Shown here: in pieces, positions 8,941-17,506 of the stretch
Layout: every line of letters begins with the position of its first letter
How positions within the stretch are numbered: position 1 is the stretch's first letter
From: Cyclobacterium plantarum
GTDB lineage: Bacteria > Bacteroidota > Bacteroidia > Cytophagales > Cyclobacteriaceae
Reading direction: 5' to 3'
Length of the DNA: 64,000 nt
NCBI RefSeq assembly: GCF_011290685.1
Contig: NZ_JAANYN010000005.1
Location: forward strand, 434,001 to 498,000
Translations under genes and position numbers: made by a program
Notes under the pieces: generated by a model
What the model saw: only the letters and a program-made list of their open reading frames with translations
Told to the model about the DNA's origin: nothing
Databases searched by the model: none

Positions 8941-9062
8941 CATCACTGCGAACCCATTTTAGTGGGTTTAGGAGCTGTGAAATGGTGTGGCAGTCTCGTC
9001 TGGCTAGAGATTCTCACGGCTTTCACCGCTCAAAACCCTCTCGTAGCCTACCTGTGAGGTAA
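8941..9062. repeat. Repeat-like noncoding element
   Basis: Noncoding stretch with a small perfect hairpin (AACCCA, loop, TGGGTT at 8950-8967) followed by GTCTCGTCTGGCTAGAGATT and a GC-richer tail. Its composition differs from the AT-rich spacer around it and resembles dispersed intergenic repeats that I associate with this group of bacteria. No second full copy is in the window, so the repeat nature is an inference. Confidence 0.35.
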
Positions 9063-9329
9063 TTGAATCAGTTGTTTTTTATAAAGAAGAAACCCTAAAA
9101 AACCTGTTAAATAAAGAAGAGGTAAATTTTAATACGAAAAGAGCGCTGGCCCGACAAAAAACCGGGGGGGTGCGGGAGGATTGCGTGGGGAAGGATTTTT
9201 TTGTTCCCGATAAAAAATCGGGACCAAAAGTACAATAAAAACATGGTAAAATACTAAAAATAACCTTTAACTCATAATTATCCATTAAACAATGGGATGT
9301 TTATTTTTTCATATAATGCAAAAAACCAC
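9063..9329. other. Repeat-rich spacer with a perfect inverted repeat
   Basis: Noncoding DNA with a G run (9164-9170) and a perfect inverted repeat TCCCGAT / ATCGGGA (9205-9223, 5-base loop). A 68-codon minus-strand frame (9079-9285) crosses it. Its low-complexity translation does not look like a protein, and I do not call it a gene. It could be the worn end of a mobile element. Confidence 0.4.
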
Positions 9330-9387
9330 ACCGTCATCCCGATTTCTGCGTTTTATAAAATGTTAGGTCTACCGATGACGGTTTTTT
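9330..9387. terminator. Large hairpin with T-rich flanks, possible terminator
   Basis: Nine-base arms ACCGTCATC (9330-9338) and GATGACGGT (9374-9382) enclose a 35-base loop. T runs follow on both strands (TTTTTT at 9382-9387, and GTGGTTTTTT on the minus strand). It lies about 50 bases past the stop of the minus-strand gene at 9434. The long loop is unusual, and the arm CGTCATCCCGATTTC resembles the repeat at 42523-42536, so it may be a repeat used as a terminator. Confidence 0.45.
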
Positions 9388-9433
9388 AACTCAATTCAGC
9401 TGAAATCAGGTCAATACAATCCCGGAACAGAAA

Positions 9434-10228
9434 TCAGTCTGGGTTTCCTCTTTTGAATTTTTTTTCGTCCAGCAAATTTCCTGCCTCATCGTAGGTAGAA
9501 AATTGGCCATGCCGCAAGCCCATCCGATAATTGCCCTTCTCCTTTATTTTTCCGTTTTCATGGTAGCTGATATAGGTCCCGTGCCGGACACCATTTTTGT
9601 ATTCTACCTCAGAAGACTTGCTGCCATCCGGAAAATAGCTGATATATCGTCCATCCAAACTTCCATCTTTATAGGGTTGTTCAGTCAGCAATTGGCCGTT
9701 TTCGGCGTATTTTTTCTGTACTCCCTCCATCATGCCCTGATCAAACTGTTGCCTTTCCTGTATTTCACCATTTTCGAAATATATCTCGTTGAGTCCATGG
9801 GGTTTTCCATTTTCAAAACGGGTGCGGCTTTTAAGGGCACCGGATGGATAGTAGGTTTCAAGGGTACCTTGAATTTCACCATTTAGAAAAATTGCTTTTT
9901 GCGCAACTGCTCCATTGGGAAAAAATGATGTCACTTCTCCATTCACCAGATCTTCCTCATAAGGAGTTACTTTCAGGGTGTCCCTGCTCTCTGGATGTAA
10001 TTCATAAAATTTACCTGATTTTTTACCCTCCCTGAACTGTCCGATTTGGGTCAGATTTCCAAAAGGGTCGTAAAACCTGTAAGCGCCGTGGGGTATACTG
10101 TCTTTGGTTTGAAAACGCTCCTTTACCTGTGTTTGCTCATCATCGTAATAGGTGGTTTGCTGTTGGGCATTGACTGAAAGGCCATTGAATAAAAAACAAA
10201 ATACCGGTAGCACCAGGATCGATTTCAT
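9434..10228 (-). CDS. Exported MORN-type repeat protein (YwqK family)
   Basis: Predicted exported protein of 264 residues with a signal peptide (about residues 1-21, ending VNAQ). It consists of about eight repeats of roughly 23 residues with the pattern Y-x-x-(G/N)-x-(L/I)-x-x-x-x-x-(Y/F)-x-x-G-x-x-x-G, for example YPSGALKSRTRFENGKPHG and YHENGKIKEKGNYRMGLRHG. This is the MORN-variant repeat of proteins often labelled YwqK antitoxins. In Bacteroidota such proteins are commonly exported and not part of a toxin pair, and no toxin gene is adjacent. The molecular role is unknown. Confidence 0.85.
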   Translation of the reverse strand: MKSILVLPVFCFLFNGLSVNAQQQTTYYDDEQTQVKERFQTKDSIPHGAYRFYDPFGNLTQIGQFREGKKSGKFYELHPESRDTLKVTPYEEDLVNGEVTSFFPNGAVAQKAIFLNGEIQGTLETYYPSGALKSRTRFENGKPHGLNEIYFENGEIQERQQFDQGMMEGVQKKYAENGQLLTEQPYKDGSLDGRYISYFPDGSKSSEVEYKNGVRHGTYISYHENGKIKEKGNYRMGLRHGQFSTYDEAGNLLDEKKFKRGNPD

Positions 10229-10257
10229 GTGTTAATAATTTGCTTTTCAAAGGTCAC

Positions 10258-10320
10258 ATGGAATCGAGCATGCTTTAAAATCGTCCCTCCGTGGGTCGTG
10301 TATGTCATGCTCGATTTCAT
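10258..10320. repeat. Hairpin repeat, copy 1
   Basis: Fifteen-base arms with 14 matches (ATGGAATCGAGCATG at 10258-10272, CATGCTCGATTTCAT at 10306-10320) around a 33-base loop. A related inverted repeat with the same TCATGCTCGATTTC arm is at 42501-42536, which suggests a dispersed family. It lies between two minus-strand genes and has no T run, so it is not a standard terminator. Confidence 0.5.
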
Positions 10321-10357
10321 AATTTGAAAGGGTTGGTAATGTGAAAAAAGAACAATT

Positions 10358-11539
10358 TCAGATCATTTCTATAACGATGGCAGACGCCCCTCCGCCTCCA
10401 TTGCAGATGCCGGCCACTCCGAGTCTTCCTTTTTCCTGATGGAGTACGGAAAGTAAGGTGGTAAGGATCCTGGCGCCGGAACAACCCAAAGGATGTCCCA
10501 GTGCAATGGCCCCACCATAAACATTCAGTTTTTCCTCAGGGATTTTGAGTAATTGCTGGTTGGCTATCGCCACGGCAGCAAAGGCTTCATTGATCTCAAA
10601 ATAATCCATGTCTGTTAAAGCCAGTCCCGCTTGTTTCAGTGCTTTCGGAATGGCCAGCGCCGGAGCAGTGGTAAACCACATGGGGTTGCGGGCAGCATCG
10701 GCGAATCCCCGGATTTTGGCAATGGGTTTCAGGTCTAGTTTTTTAGCCATTTCCCGGGTTCCAATCACCAGTGCGGCAGCACCATCGCTGATGGTGGAGG
10801 AATTTGCCGCAGTCACGGTTCCATCTGCTTCAAAAGCAGGTTTTAGTTTGGGGATTTTATCCAATAGGACTTTGCGGAAATCCTCATCTTCTTTGATAAG
10901 CTGTTCGTTTCCTTTGTGGTCCTTAACGTTAACCGGGACCACTTCAGCAGAAAAGCTGCCCTTTTTCCAGGCCTCTGCTGCTCTTTTGTAGGAGTTGATG
11001 GCATAATCGTCTTGTGCCTCCCTGCTGATTTTCATTTCTCTGGCAGTGTTTTCCGCACAATTGCCCATGGGGAAATCATGGTAGGCCTCTTCAAGACCAT
11101 CCCTGCTCAGCCCATCTACAAGGCTTCCATGTCCATACTTGTACCCAAATCTTGCCTTTGGAAGGTAATAAGGCGCATTGCTCATGCTTTCCATGCCTCC
11201 GGCAACAAGCAAATCTGCCTGTCCACACATGATTGCCTGGGCACCGAGCATGACCGCTTTCATTCCCGAGGCACAAACTTTATTGATCGTGGTGCAGGGA
11301 GTGCTGACATTCAGCCCGGCATGTATAGCCGCCTGCCTGGCAGGTGCCTGTCCCAAATTTGCTGACAAAACATTGCCCATCAATACTTCATCAAAAGGAA
11401 TATTGTTGCTCAAACCAAGTTTGTTTATTGCCCCTTTTAGAGCTAAACTTCCCAATGCGGTGGCAGACAAGGAGGATAGGTTTCCACCAAAACCACCCAG
11501 GGGCGTTCTCGCTGCCGACAGGATAAATACCTCTTGCAT
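10358..11539 (-). CDS. Acetyl-CoA C-acetyltransferase (thiolase)
   Basis: Cytoplasmic thiolase of 393 residues that joins or splits acetyl-CoA/acetoacetyl-CoA or longer 3-ketoacyl-CoA. The nucleophilic cysteine is Cys89 in NKVCASGMKAV. The other catalytic residues are in GHPLGCSGAR (His) and CNGGGGASA (Cys), with NEAFAAVA upstream. Length and motifs fit biosynthetic-type tetrameric thiolases (AtoB/PhaA-like). No other beta-oxidation gene is adjacent, so the pathway (degradation, ketogenesis or mevalonate entry) is open. Confidence 0.93.
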   Translation of the reverse strand: MQEVFILSAARTPLGGFGGNLSSLSATALGSLALKGAINKLGLSNNIPFDEVLMGNVLSANLGQAPARQAAIHAGLNVSTPCTTINKVCASGMKAVMLGAQAIMCGQADLLVAGGMESMSNAPYYLPKARFGYKYGHGSLVDGLSRDGLEEAYHDFPMGNCAENTAREMKISREAQDDYAINSYKRAAEAWKKGSFSAEVVPVNVKDHKGNEQLIKEDEDFRKVLLDKIPKLKPAFEADGTVTAANSSTISDGAAALVIGTREMAKKLDLKPIAKIRGFADAARNPMWFTTAPALAIPKALKQAGLALTDMDYFEINEAFAAVAIANQQLLKIPEEKLNVYGGAIALGHPLGCSGARILTTLLSVLHQEKGRLGVAGICNGGGGASAIVIEMI

Positions 11540-11583
11540 GTCAATATTGGTTTAGGGAGGGAAAATAAAGTTTGAGTGGCCCT

Positions 11584-12222
11584 TTAATAATCAGGCAATC
11601 CCCTTTTGGGTTGCTGCGTGGGCTTTTTTCTGTTTTGTTGGATATACCTGAGCTCATTGCTGTTCATGGCATCCAGGATTTGGGAAGCTTGTTCTGGTGT
11701 AATGTTCATCTCTTCCAGCCGCTGCCTCAGTTCTTCCATGGCTTTCTCCCGTTCACTCAGGTCACTTTCCATTTCATTGGGCTCATCTGATTCCTCATTG
11801 TTCTCTGATTTTTCGCCTCTTTGTTCCTCCATCTCATCGGTTTCGTCAGCACCGTCTTCTTCGGTTTGTTCTTCGCCCTCACCACTTTCCTGTTCCTGGC
11901 TATCCTGCTCCTGTTGGTCCTGCTCCTGGGATTCTTCCTGCTCCTGATCCTGCTGTTCCTGGCTTTGCTGGTCTTTTTTCTCCTGGTCTTCCTGATCCTT
12001 TTGTAATTTTTCCCACAGCGCATTCAGTTTGGGGTCTTGAGGGTATTTTTCCAGTCCTTCAGCCAATAATTGGCTGGTTCCTGGAATATCCTCATTCACG
12101 TACTGCCTGGCTGCTTTGTTGAAATATTCTGTTTCAGATTGAGCTACCAAAAGGATTGGAGCCCAGAAAAGACAGGCAAAAAGGAGTAAATTATGGGTTG
12201 GTATTGATTTCATTGATCTCAT
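11584..12222 (-). CDS. Acidic BatC-like protein with signal peptide
   Basis: Predicted exported protein of 212 residues. After a signal peptide (about residues 4-28, second ATG at 12213 possible) comes one TPR-like helix pair (EYFNKAARQYVNEDIPGTSQLL). Then follows a long Gln/Glu/Asp-rich low-complexity stretch (about residues 70-155) and a conserved-looking end (EELRQRLEEMNITPEQASQI). The acidic linker plus C-terminal helix is typical of BatC proteins of the Bat aerotolerance operons. Its start overlaps the end of the TPR gene upstream by 32 bases (23 from the second ATG), so it is the last gene of the vWA-TPR operon. The function is inferred from context. Confidence 0.7.
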   Translation of the reverse strand: MRSMKSIPTHNLLLFACLFWAPILLVAQSETEYFNKAARQYVNEDIPGTSQLLAEGLEKYPQDPKLNALWEKLQKDQEDQEKKDQQSQEQQDQEQEESQEQDQQEQDSQEQESGEGEEQTEEDGADETDEMEEQRGEKSENNEESDEPNEMESDLSEREKAMEELRQRLEEMNITPEQASQILDAMNSNELRYIQQNRKKPTQQPKRGLPDY

Positions 12223-12850
12223 TTAAATGGTCCATGAATTTCTGGTAATGTGCCACTGTTTCGTCTATCTCCAGTGCGTTTTCCATGATTTCCAGGGCTT
12301 CATCAAATTGAAACCTGTCCACCATCTCATCGGCCTGGGCTTTCATCCTTTTGGCGTAATTGGATGGTTTGATCTGGTCTTCATCTTCCCGGTCTTCTTC
12401 GTTTTCCTGCTCTTCTTCATTTCCTTCCAGCCAGCGGCTCAAGAGTTCATAATTATAACGGGCTTTTTCATTGTTTGGATTTTTAAGCAAGGCAGTCTTA
12501 AAATAAGAAAGGGCTTCCCGGTATTTTTGCTCATTCCCCAAGAGGACTCCCTGCTGGTTGGCCGCATAGGAAGGGATACTGCTGCCTGTACTGCTTGCCA
12601 GCGGCTCATAGGTTTTCTTGGCATCTTCCTCCTGACCATTGTTTTGGTAACTCAACGCAAGGTTAAAACGAACTTCAGGATGATTTAAACCATGCTCTTC
12701 CAGCAAGGAAAGGTGATTTCGTATGGAATTTTCAAAATCCGTTTCTTTAAAGGATCTTTCTGCAGCAGCTATTGCCGCATTTGTGGCTGCTATTTTTTCC
12801 CAGTCAGCAGGTAAGAATAATAAAATCCAAAGAAAATATCTGGATAACAT
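12191..12850 (-). CDS. TPR protein of the Bat locus
   Basis: Predicted exported protein of 219 residues with an N-terminal signal-like segment (YFLWILLFLPADW) and three to four tetratricopeptide helices (for example YREALSYFKTALLKNPNNEKARYNYELL). An acidic linker (NEEEQENEEDREDEDQ) and a final TPR-like pair follow. It corresponds to BatC-type TPR proteins that act with membrane vWA proteins in the periplasm. It lies 18 bases after the vWA gene and overlaps the acidic protein downstream. Confidence 0.78.
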   Translation of the reverse strand: MLSRYFLWILLFLPADWEKIAATNAAIAAAERSFKETDFENSIRNHLSLLEEHGLNHPEVRFNLALSYQNNGQEEDAKKTYEPLASSTGSSIPSYAANQQGVLLGNEQKYREALSYFKTALLKNPNNEKARYNYELLSRWLEGNEEEQENEEDREDEDQIKPSNYAKRMKAQADEMVDRFQFDEALEIMENALEIDETVAHYQKFMDHLNEINEINTNP

Positions 12851-12868
12851 ACTGTTGGTTTAGGTAGA

Positions 12869-13834
12869 TTAAATGGACAAGGTTCTGACAGGCAAAATGG
12901 AATCGATGATTGCCAAAATCAAGCCTGCCAGGAGAAAGTAGAAATATTTATTGGAAGAAGCCTCTACAGTACGGCTTGCCATTACCGTACCTTCCAATTT
13001 GGAAATGGCATCTATCAACTGTGGGATTTCCTGGCTTTCTTCACTAAGCTCAAAATAATCCCCATCGGTTTGGCTGGCGATTTTTTTCAGATTGGTAGAG
13101 ATCAATCTGGATATTGCCGGTCGATTGTTGGACTGATCAATGACTACACCACTTCCTCTGGGAATCGTGCTGCCCGTTTCGGTACCTACACCCAGGCTGA
13201 ATACCTTTATGCCTGACTGGTTGAGCTGCTCCATGGTTTCTTCCAATTCATTTCCAAAATCCTCTCCGTCACTGATCAGGATAACCGCTTTTGATTTGGG
13301 CTCCTGGCTTTCGTCTGACAGGAATTTACTGTAGGCCATTTTTAGTGGAGCTGCAATGTCAGTGCCGGCATTAGGCACCAGACCACTGTTCAATCCATCC
13401 AAATGCAGCTGGATGACATTTTGATCAAAGGTAAGCGGACATTGTATAAACGCCTCTGATGAAAATATAATAATACCCAACCTGTCGGAACTGAAATTTT
13501 TGACCAGATTTTTCAATTCAAATTTCACCCGCTGTAGCCTGCTGGGTTTGATGTCTTCCGCATTCATGGATCTGGAAAGGTCAATGGCCAGAAATATATC
13601 CTTTCCTTCCTGCTTGATCTCTTTCATCGCATTTCCTATGGATGGACCGGCAAAAGCGATCAAAAACAAGGTAAAATAAAGGGTCCTCAGTGTCATCTTC
13701 CAAACCAGCCTTCTTTTTTTGACTTTGATCTTCTGGTTGATTTTCCAAAAACGGTACAAGTATATGGCATAGAGCAGTACAAAAACTGCTGCCAGTAACA
13801 GAATCGAATAATTATCAGGATATGCCCAAATCAT
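12869..13834 (-). CDS. Membrane-anchored vWA protein (BatA/BatB type)
   Basis: Protein of 321 residues: two N-terminal membrane helices (about residues 8-27 and 45-66), a von Willebrand A domain (about 80-280) and a C-terminal helix (about 295-315) next to the end. The metal-binding DxSxS is intact (AIDLSRSM), followed by the Thr and Asp positions (AGTDIAAPL, ISDGEDFGNE). This is the architecture of BatA/BatB proteins, linked to oxygen tolerance and envelope integrity in Bacteroides and Leptospira. The usual MoxR ATPase, DUF58, second vWA and BatD genes are not next to it, so the locus is reduced or split. No promoter box was found upstream. Confidence 0.88.
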   Translation of the reverse strand: MIWAYPDNYSILLLAAVFVLLYAIYLYRFWKINQKIKVKKRRLVWKMTLRTLYFTLFLIAFAGPSIGNAMKEIKQEGKDIFLAIDLSRSMNAEDIKPSRLQRVKFELKNLVKNFSSDRLGIIIFSSEAFIQCPLTFDQNVIQLHLDGLNSGLVPNAGTDIAAPLKMAYSKFLSDESQEPKSKAVILISDGEDFGNELEETMEQLNQSGIKVFSLGVGTETGSTIPRGSGVVIDQSNNRPAISRLISTNLKKIASQTDGDYFELSEESQEIPQLIDAISKLEGTVMASRTVEASSNKYFYFLLAGLILAIIDSILPVRTLSI

Positions 13835-14106
13835 GGCTTGAAATTAATCATTTATACTTAAAACGAAGTCATTATCGGATAATTATTGGAAAGCGCTCCG
13901 ATTATTCAAATTCATTTGGTGAATAACCTGCAGGGAAGCTTAACTATTTTTACCCAATACCGTTATCTTTTTGGATTCAACCCGGATTAGGCATTAGGTT
14001 TCGTTATAGCTTTTCCCGCATCGGGAAGGCGAGTAGGGCAAATAAAACCAGACTGTTTTCAACTATATCTCAGCGGAGGAGTAGAAAACAACAAGGTAGA
14101 TACTGA
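13835..14106. other. Divergent intergenic region
   Basis: About 270 bases between the divergent vWA and TonB-receptor units. A stop-free stretch of about 58 codons without a start codon runs on the plus strand (about 13990-14143), but it overlaps the promoter below and has no gene-like features. No other element was recognised. Confidence 0.4.
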
Positions 14107-14138
14107 TTTTGAAGTACTTACCGGCCAGAATACTTTTG
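14107..14138 (+). promoter_or_regulatory. Promoter of the TonB receptor-DUF4249 unit
   Basis: TTTTG at 14107-14111 and TACTTTTG at 14131-14138 are separated by exactly 19 bases. This matches the Bacteroidota consensus (TTTG, about 19 bases, TAnnTTTG) at both boxes. Transcription would begin near 14145, giving a leader of about 90 bases before the ATG at 14234. Confidence 0.75.
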
Positions 14139-14233
14139 GCTGAAGCGTATTTACACTATTGCCTGTTTCAGGTTGGAACCTGCCCAATAACCAGGATGAA
14201 TTTCTTTTCTATAAAAACATCAAGAAAATAGTA

Positions 14234-16648
14234 ATGTTTAAATACCGTTCAAATCCTTCTTGGAATACTTTTTTTGTGGTTCTTATTTGTATGTTGGTCA
14301 TTTCTGGAAATGCTACAGGTCAGGAAGCAGTTTACCTCAAAGGACAGGTTCTGGATAAGGCATCGGGTGAGCCTTTACCGGGAGCGACCGTATTCTGGAA
14401 AGACCAAACAGGCAAGGGGGCAGTTGCCGATATTGATGGCAACTTTTCAATAACCATTACCAATACCGATCTCCCGGCTACTCTGGAGATCAGGTTTTTA
14501 GGCTACCAGGGTATCAGCAGGGACATTAACAATAAAATCACGGATTTGAAATTTTTCCTTAGTCCTGAAGAAATGTCATTGGAAGAGGTAGTAGTCTCGG
14601 ATAGGAGAGAAGATCACAATGTGCTCAGCACAGAAATCGGCCGGAATGAAATTTCCAGTGAAGAGCTAAAGCGAATTCCCGCACTATTTGGAGAAGTTGA
14701 TTTATTAAGGGGCATACAATTGCTTCCGGGGGTTACTACTGCGGGAGAAGGTACTACCGGATTATTTGTGAGGGGAGGTTCTGCTGACCAGAATCTGATT
14801 CAGATTGACGGGGCACCTATTTACAATCCTTCTCATTTTTTCGGTTTTTTTTCTGTGTTTAATCCGGATGCATTGACCGATGTGGCCCTTTACAAAGGCA
14901 ATATCCCGGCCCAATTTGGGGGGAGGGTTTCCTCCCTTGTGGACATATCGCTGAAGGAAGGAAATACCCGGAAAATTGAAGGTGAAGGGGGAATAGGAAG
15001 TATCAGTTCAAGGTTAACCGTGGATGGGCCACTCTTTTCCGAAAATTCCTCGTTTGTGCTCTCAGGCAGGAGAACCTACGCAGACTTGTTTTTGGCTTTT
15101 TCACCCAATGAAGACATTCGGAATAATCAGTTGTATTTTTATGATTTAAGTGGAAAACTCATGTGGCGGAAAGGGCCAAAAAACAAATTTACCTTTTCCA
15201 CCTACTATGGAAGTGACTTTCTGGGTCTGGATGGGCAGTTTGGCCTGGGATGGAATAACTGGATCAATTCATTCAATTGGGACAGGGAGATTAATGAGCA
15301 ATTGTACCTGGATGTATCGGCTTATTACAGCTTCTACAAATACCTGATCGGTTTTAGCGATGAGGACAATGGATTTGACTGGTCCAACTATTTTTCCGAA
15401 ACCGGTATCAGGGCAGCATTGACTTACCTGCCCCGGGAGGATACGGAAATAAAAGCAGGGATTCACAGCCAGTTGTATTATTTTGCTCCTGTAGATTTAC
15501 AACCTGCCTCTGGTAGTGGGATAGAGCCCCTGGTAACCAATCCGCGAATTGGATTACAAAACAATTTTTTTATTGCCCTTAAAGAGGAGCTTTCCGAGCA
15601 GCTCAGCATCGAGGGAGGTATCCGTTTTGGCCTTTACCAGCAAATTGGAGATGGGGTAAATTATTTGTACGACGACGATGACGTGGAAGGCCTAGGACAG
15701 GTAACCGATACCCTGGAATACCGATTTGGAGAAAAAATGCAACATTACCAGGGTTTGGAACCCCGCCTTGCGGTGAGGTACCTTCTGGGAGAGGGGACGT
15801 CCTTAAAAGGCAGCTATAATAGGAATTACCAGTATATTCAGGTGGCCTCCAATAGTTCCGCAGGTCTGCCGATTGACCGATGGGTGCCAGCAGGAAAATA
15901 CATACTTCCCATCCGGGGAGATCAGGTGTCGGCAGGAATTTTTCAAAATCTCAGGAACAACCAATGGGAAGTTTCCCTGGAGGGGTATTACAGGGATTTC
16001 AGAAATATTGTGGACCTCAAGCAGGGGGCCAATATATTGTTTACCGATAATGTCGAGACTGAAATACTTACCGGTAATGGCTGGTCCTATGGATTGGAAT
16101 TTTTGCTGAGAAAAAATATTGGAAAGACCACGGGCTGGCTGAGTTATACAAGGTCCAGAGTGTTCAGGAAAATTCGGGGTATCAATGGTGGTTTTCCCTA
16201 TCCGCCCCGGTATGACCGGCCCAATGACATCAGTTTGGTACTTTCACACCAGTTGACCGATAGGATTAGCTTTTCCGGTACATTTATTTATACCACCGGA
16301 ATTGCCGTAACCTTTCCCGTAGGCTCCTATGAGGTGGACAACCAACGGGTGCCTTTATATAATGAACAAAGAAATAGTGATCGCTTCCCGGACTACCACC
16401 GAATGGATTTATCCCTGACATTGAAAAATAAAAACAAAGGTAGGTGGTGGCAGGGAAGTTGGAACTTCAGTGTCTACAATGCTTATGGCAGGAAAAATCC
16501 CTTTTCTTATGAATTTACAGATATCTACAACAATGATATCGGATTTGACCGGGGTTTGGGAGAAGAAGTCAGTTCTGTAAGACCCGGGGTGGTGATGACC
16601 TATCTGTTTGGCATCTTGCCATCTGTTACCTATAATTTTAAATTTTAA
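14234..16648 (+). CDS. TonB-dependent receptor with carboxypeptidase-like N-domain
   Basis: Outer-membrane receptor of 804 residues. The ATG at 14234 is chosen because it opens a signal peptide (FFVVLICMLVISGNATGQ); the frame is open further upstream but only from a TTG and across the leader. Domains: a carboxypeptidase-regulatory-like beta sandwich (about residues 33-115, GQVLDKASGEPLPGATV), a plug (about 130-230, with LPGVTTAGEGTTGLFVRGGS and QIDGAPIYNPSHFFGFF), then a barrel to the C-terminus (VTYNFKF). It is not SusC type: no SusD follows, and the partner is a DUF4249 lipoprotein five bases downstream. Substrate unknown, perhaps a siderophore, peptide or other nutrient. Confidence 0.92.
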   Translation: MFKYRSNPSWNTFFVVLICMLVISGNATGQEAVYLKGQVLDKASGEPLPGATVFWKDQTGKGAVADIDGNFSITITNTDLPATLEIRFLGYQGISRDINNKITDLKFFLSPEEMSLEEVVVSDRREDHNVLSTEIGRNEISSEELKRIPALFGEVDLLRGIQLLPGVTTAGEGTTGLFVRGGSADQNLIQIDGAPIYNPSHFFGFFSVFNPDALTDVALYKGNIPAQFGGRVSSLVDISLKEGNTRKIEGEGGIGSISSRLTVDGPLFSENSSFVLSGRRTYADLFLAFSPNEDIRNNQLYFYDLSGKLMWRKGPKNKFTFSTYYGSDFLGLDGQFGLGWNNWINSFNWDREINEQLYLDVSAYYSFYKYLIGFSDEDNGFDWSNYFSETGIRAALTYLPREDTEIKAGIHSQLYYFAPVDLQPASGSGIEPLVTNPRIGLQNNFFIALKEELSEQLSIEGGIRFGLYQQIGDGVNYLYDDDDVEGLGQVTDTLEYRFGEKMQHYQGLEPRLAVRYLLGEGTSLKGSYNRNYQYIQVASNSSAGLPIDRWVPAGKYILPIRGDQVSAGIFQNLRNNQWEVSLEGYYRDFRNIVDLKQGANILFTDNVETEILTGNGWSYGLEFLLRKNIGKTTGWLSYTRSRVFRKIRGINGGFPYPPRYDRPNDISLVLSHQLTDRISFSGTFIYTTGIAVTFPVGSYEVDNQRVPLYNEQRNSDRFPDYHRMDLSLTLKNKNKGRWWQGSWNFSVYNAYGRKNPFSYEFTDIYNNDIGFDRGLGEEVSSVRPGVVMTYLFGILPSVTYNFKF

Positions 16649-16652
16649 AACC

Positions 16653-17483
16653 ATGAGGCTAGTCCTGAAAATATCATTCTTGATGCTGTTGCTTGCCTGT
16701 CAGGAGGAGGTAAACCTTGACCTGGGGAATGTTGAAAAAACACCTCTTATTGAAGCTACCTGGACAGATGATGCATCCATGAATGCGGTAACTGTTGCTT
16801 ACTCCAGGGATTACTATGATACCCTGCCCAATGAAGTCGCAACCCATGCAGAAGTAAGCATAGAGGATTTGCAAACGGGCGAAATAGTGGTTTTTCTGTT
16901 TGATGAAGATCTGGGCCAATACCTGGCTGAAAACCAGGAAGCAGCGACAATCGGTCATGAATATCAACTGCATGTTTCTCTGGATGGTAAGGATTATCTA
17001 TCAAAAGGAACTACCCTGGAGGCGCCGGTCCTGGATAGCATCACCTATGAATTCAAGGAAGAAAGGTTTTTTGCAAGTGAAGGCTATTACCTTACCCTTT
17101 ATGGTAAAATACCCTTCAATGAAAATAACTTTTACAGGTTGATTCTCAGTAAAAACGATACTGTTCTGAACCGCCGCTCCGATTATTTTCTATTTGATGA
17201 TACCTTTGGCAGTTCCATATTGAACAATGGATTTGAATTGACTGCCTTTTCTTTTGATAAAGAGGATGAAGTAAGATTGCAAATGCTCAGGTTGAATGAA
17301 GGTGCTTATGATTACCTGAATCAGGTGGTATCACTTCTGTTTTCAGATGGGGGACTTTTTAGCCCTCCCCCGGAAAACCCACAATCCAACATTTCCGTGA
17401 TGCAGGGCGAAGGAAGGGTGCTGGGATATTTCATGACCGCTCCTGTGCTTACCCGGACCGTAGTCATTCAGGAAGAGGATTGA
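16653..17483 (+). CDS. DUF4249 family lipoprotein
   Basis: Predicted lipoprotein of 276 residues. The ATG at 16653 opens a short signal peptide ending in LLAC (Cys16). The remainder is beta-rich and matches the DUF4249 pattern: IEATWTDDASMNAVTVAYSR near the start, EVSIEDLQTGEIVVF, and a late VSLLFSDGGLFSPPPENP-type segment. DUF4249 genes regularly follow TonB receptors in Bacteroidota, so this is probably a surface or periplasmic partner of the receptor encoded just upstream. The biochemical role is unknown. Confidence 0.82.
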   Translation: MRLVLKISFLMLLLACQEEVNLDLGNVEKTPLIEATWTDDASMNAVTVAYSRDYYDTLPNEVATHAEVSIEDLQTGEIVVFLFDEDLGQYLAENQEAATIGHEYQLHVSLDGKDYLSKGTTLEAPVLDSITYEFKEERFFASEGYYLTLYGKIPFNENNFYRLILSKNDTVLNRRSDYFLFDDTFGSSILNNGFELTAFSFDKEDEVRLQMLRLNEGAYDYLNQVVSLLFSDGGLFSPPPENPQSNISVMQGEGRVLGYFMTAPVLTRTVVIQEED

Positions 17484-17506
17484 ATCGGCAAGGGAAGTAA
17501 TTTTTG

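Noticed and set aside
9079-9285. 68-codon minus-strand frame in the purC-downstream spacer
   Set aside because: Low-complexity translation, crosses a perfect hairpin and repeat-like DNA, no recognisable domain or ribosome binding site.
9434-10228. YwqK-family protein as an antitoxin of a toxin-antitoxin pair
   Set aside because: It has a signal peptide and no adjacent toxin-like gene; the family name is not evidence of that role here.
11878-12003. Short tandem repeats of CTCCTG/TTCCTG type
   Set aside because: They are the codons of the Gln/Glu-rich linker of the gene at 11584-12222, not a CRISPR or noncoding repeat array.
11757-12023. Open frames on both strands over the acidic Bat-locus gene
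   Set aside because: They arise from the repetitive Gln/Glu codons of the real gene read in other frames and have extreme composition.
13990-14143. Stop-free stretch with protein-like translation upstream of the TonB receptor
   Set aside because: No start codon, and it overlaps a near-perfect promoter (TTTG, 19 bases, TACTTTTG).
14159-14233. N-terminal extension of the TonB receptor from a TTG
   Set aside because: The ATG at 14234 opens a standard signal peptide; the extension is polar and lies in the leader.
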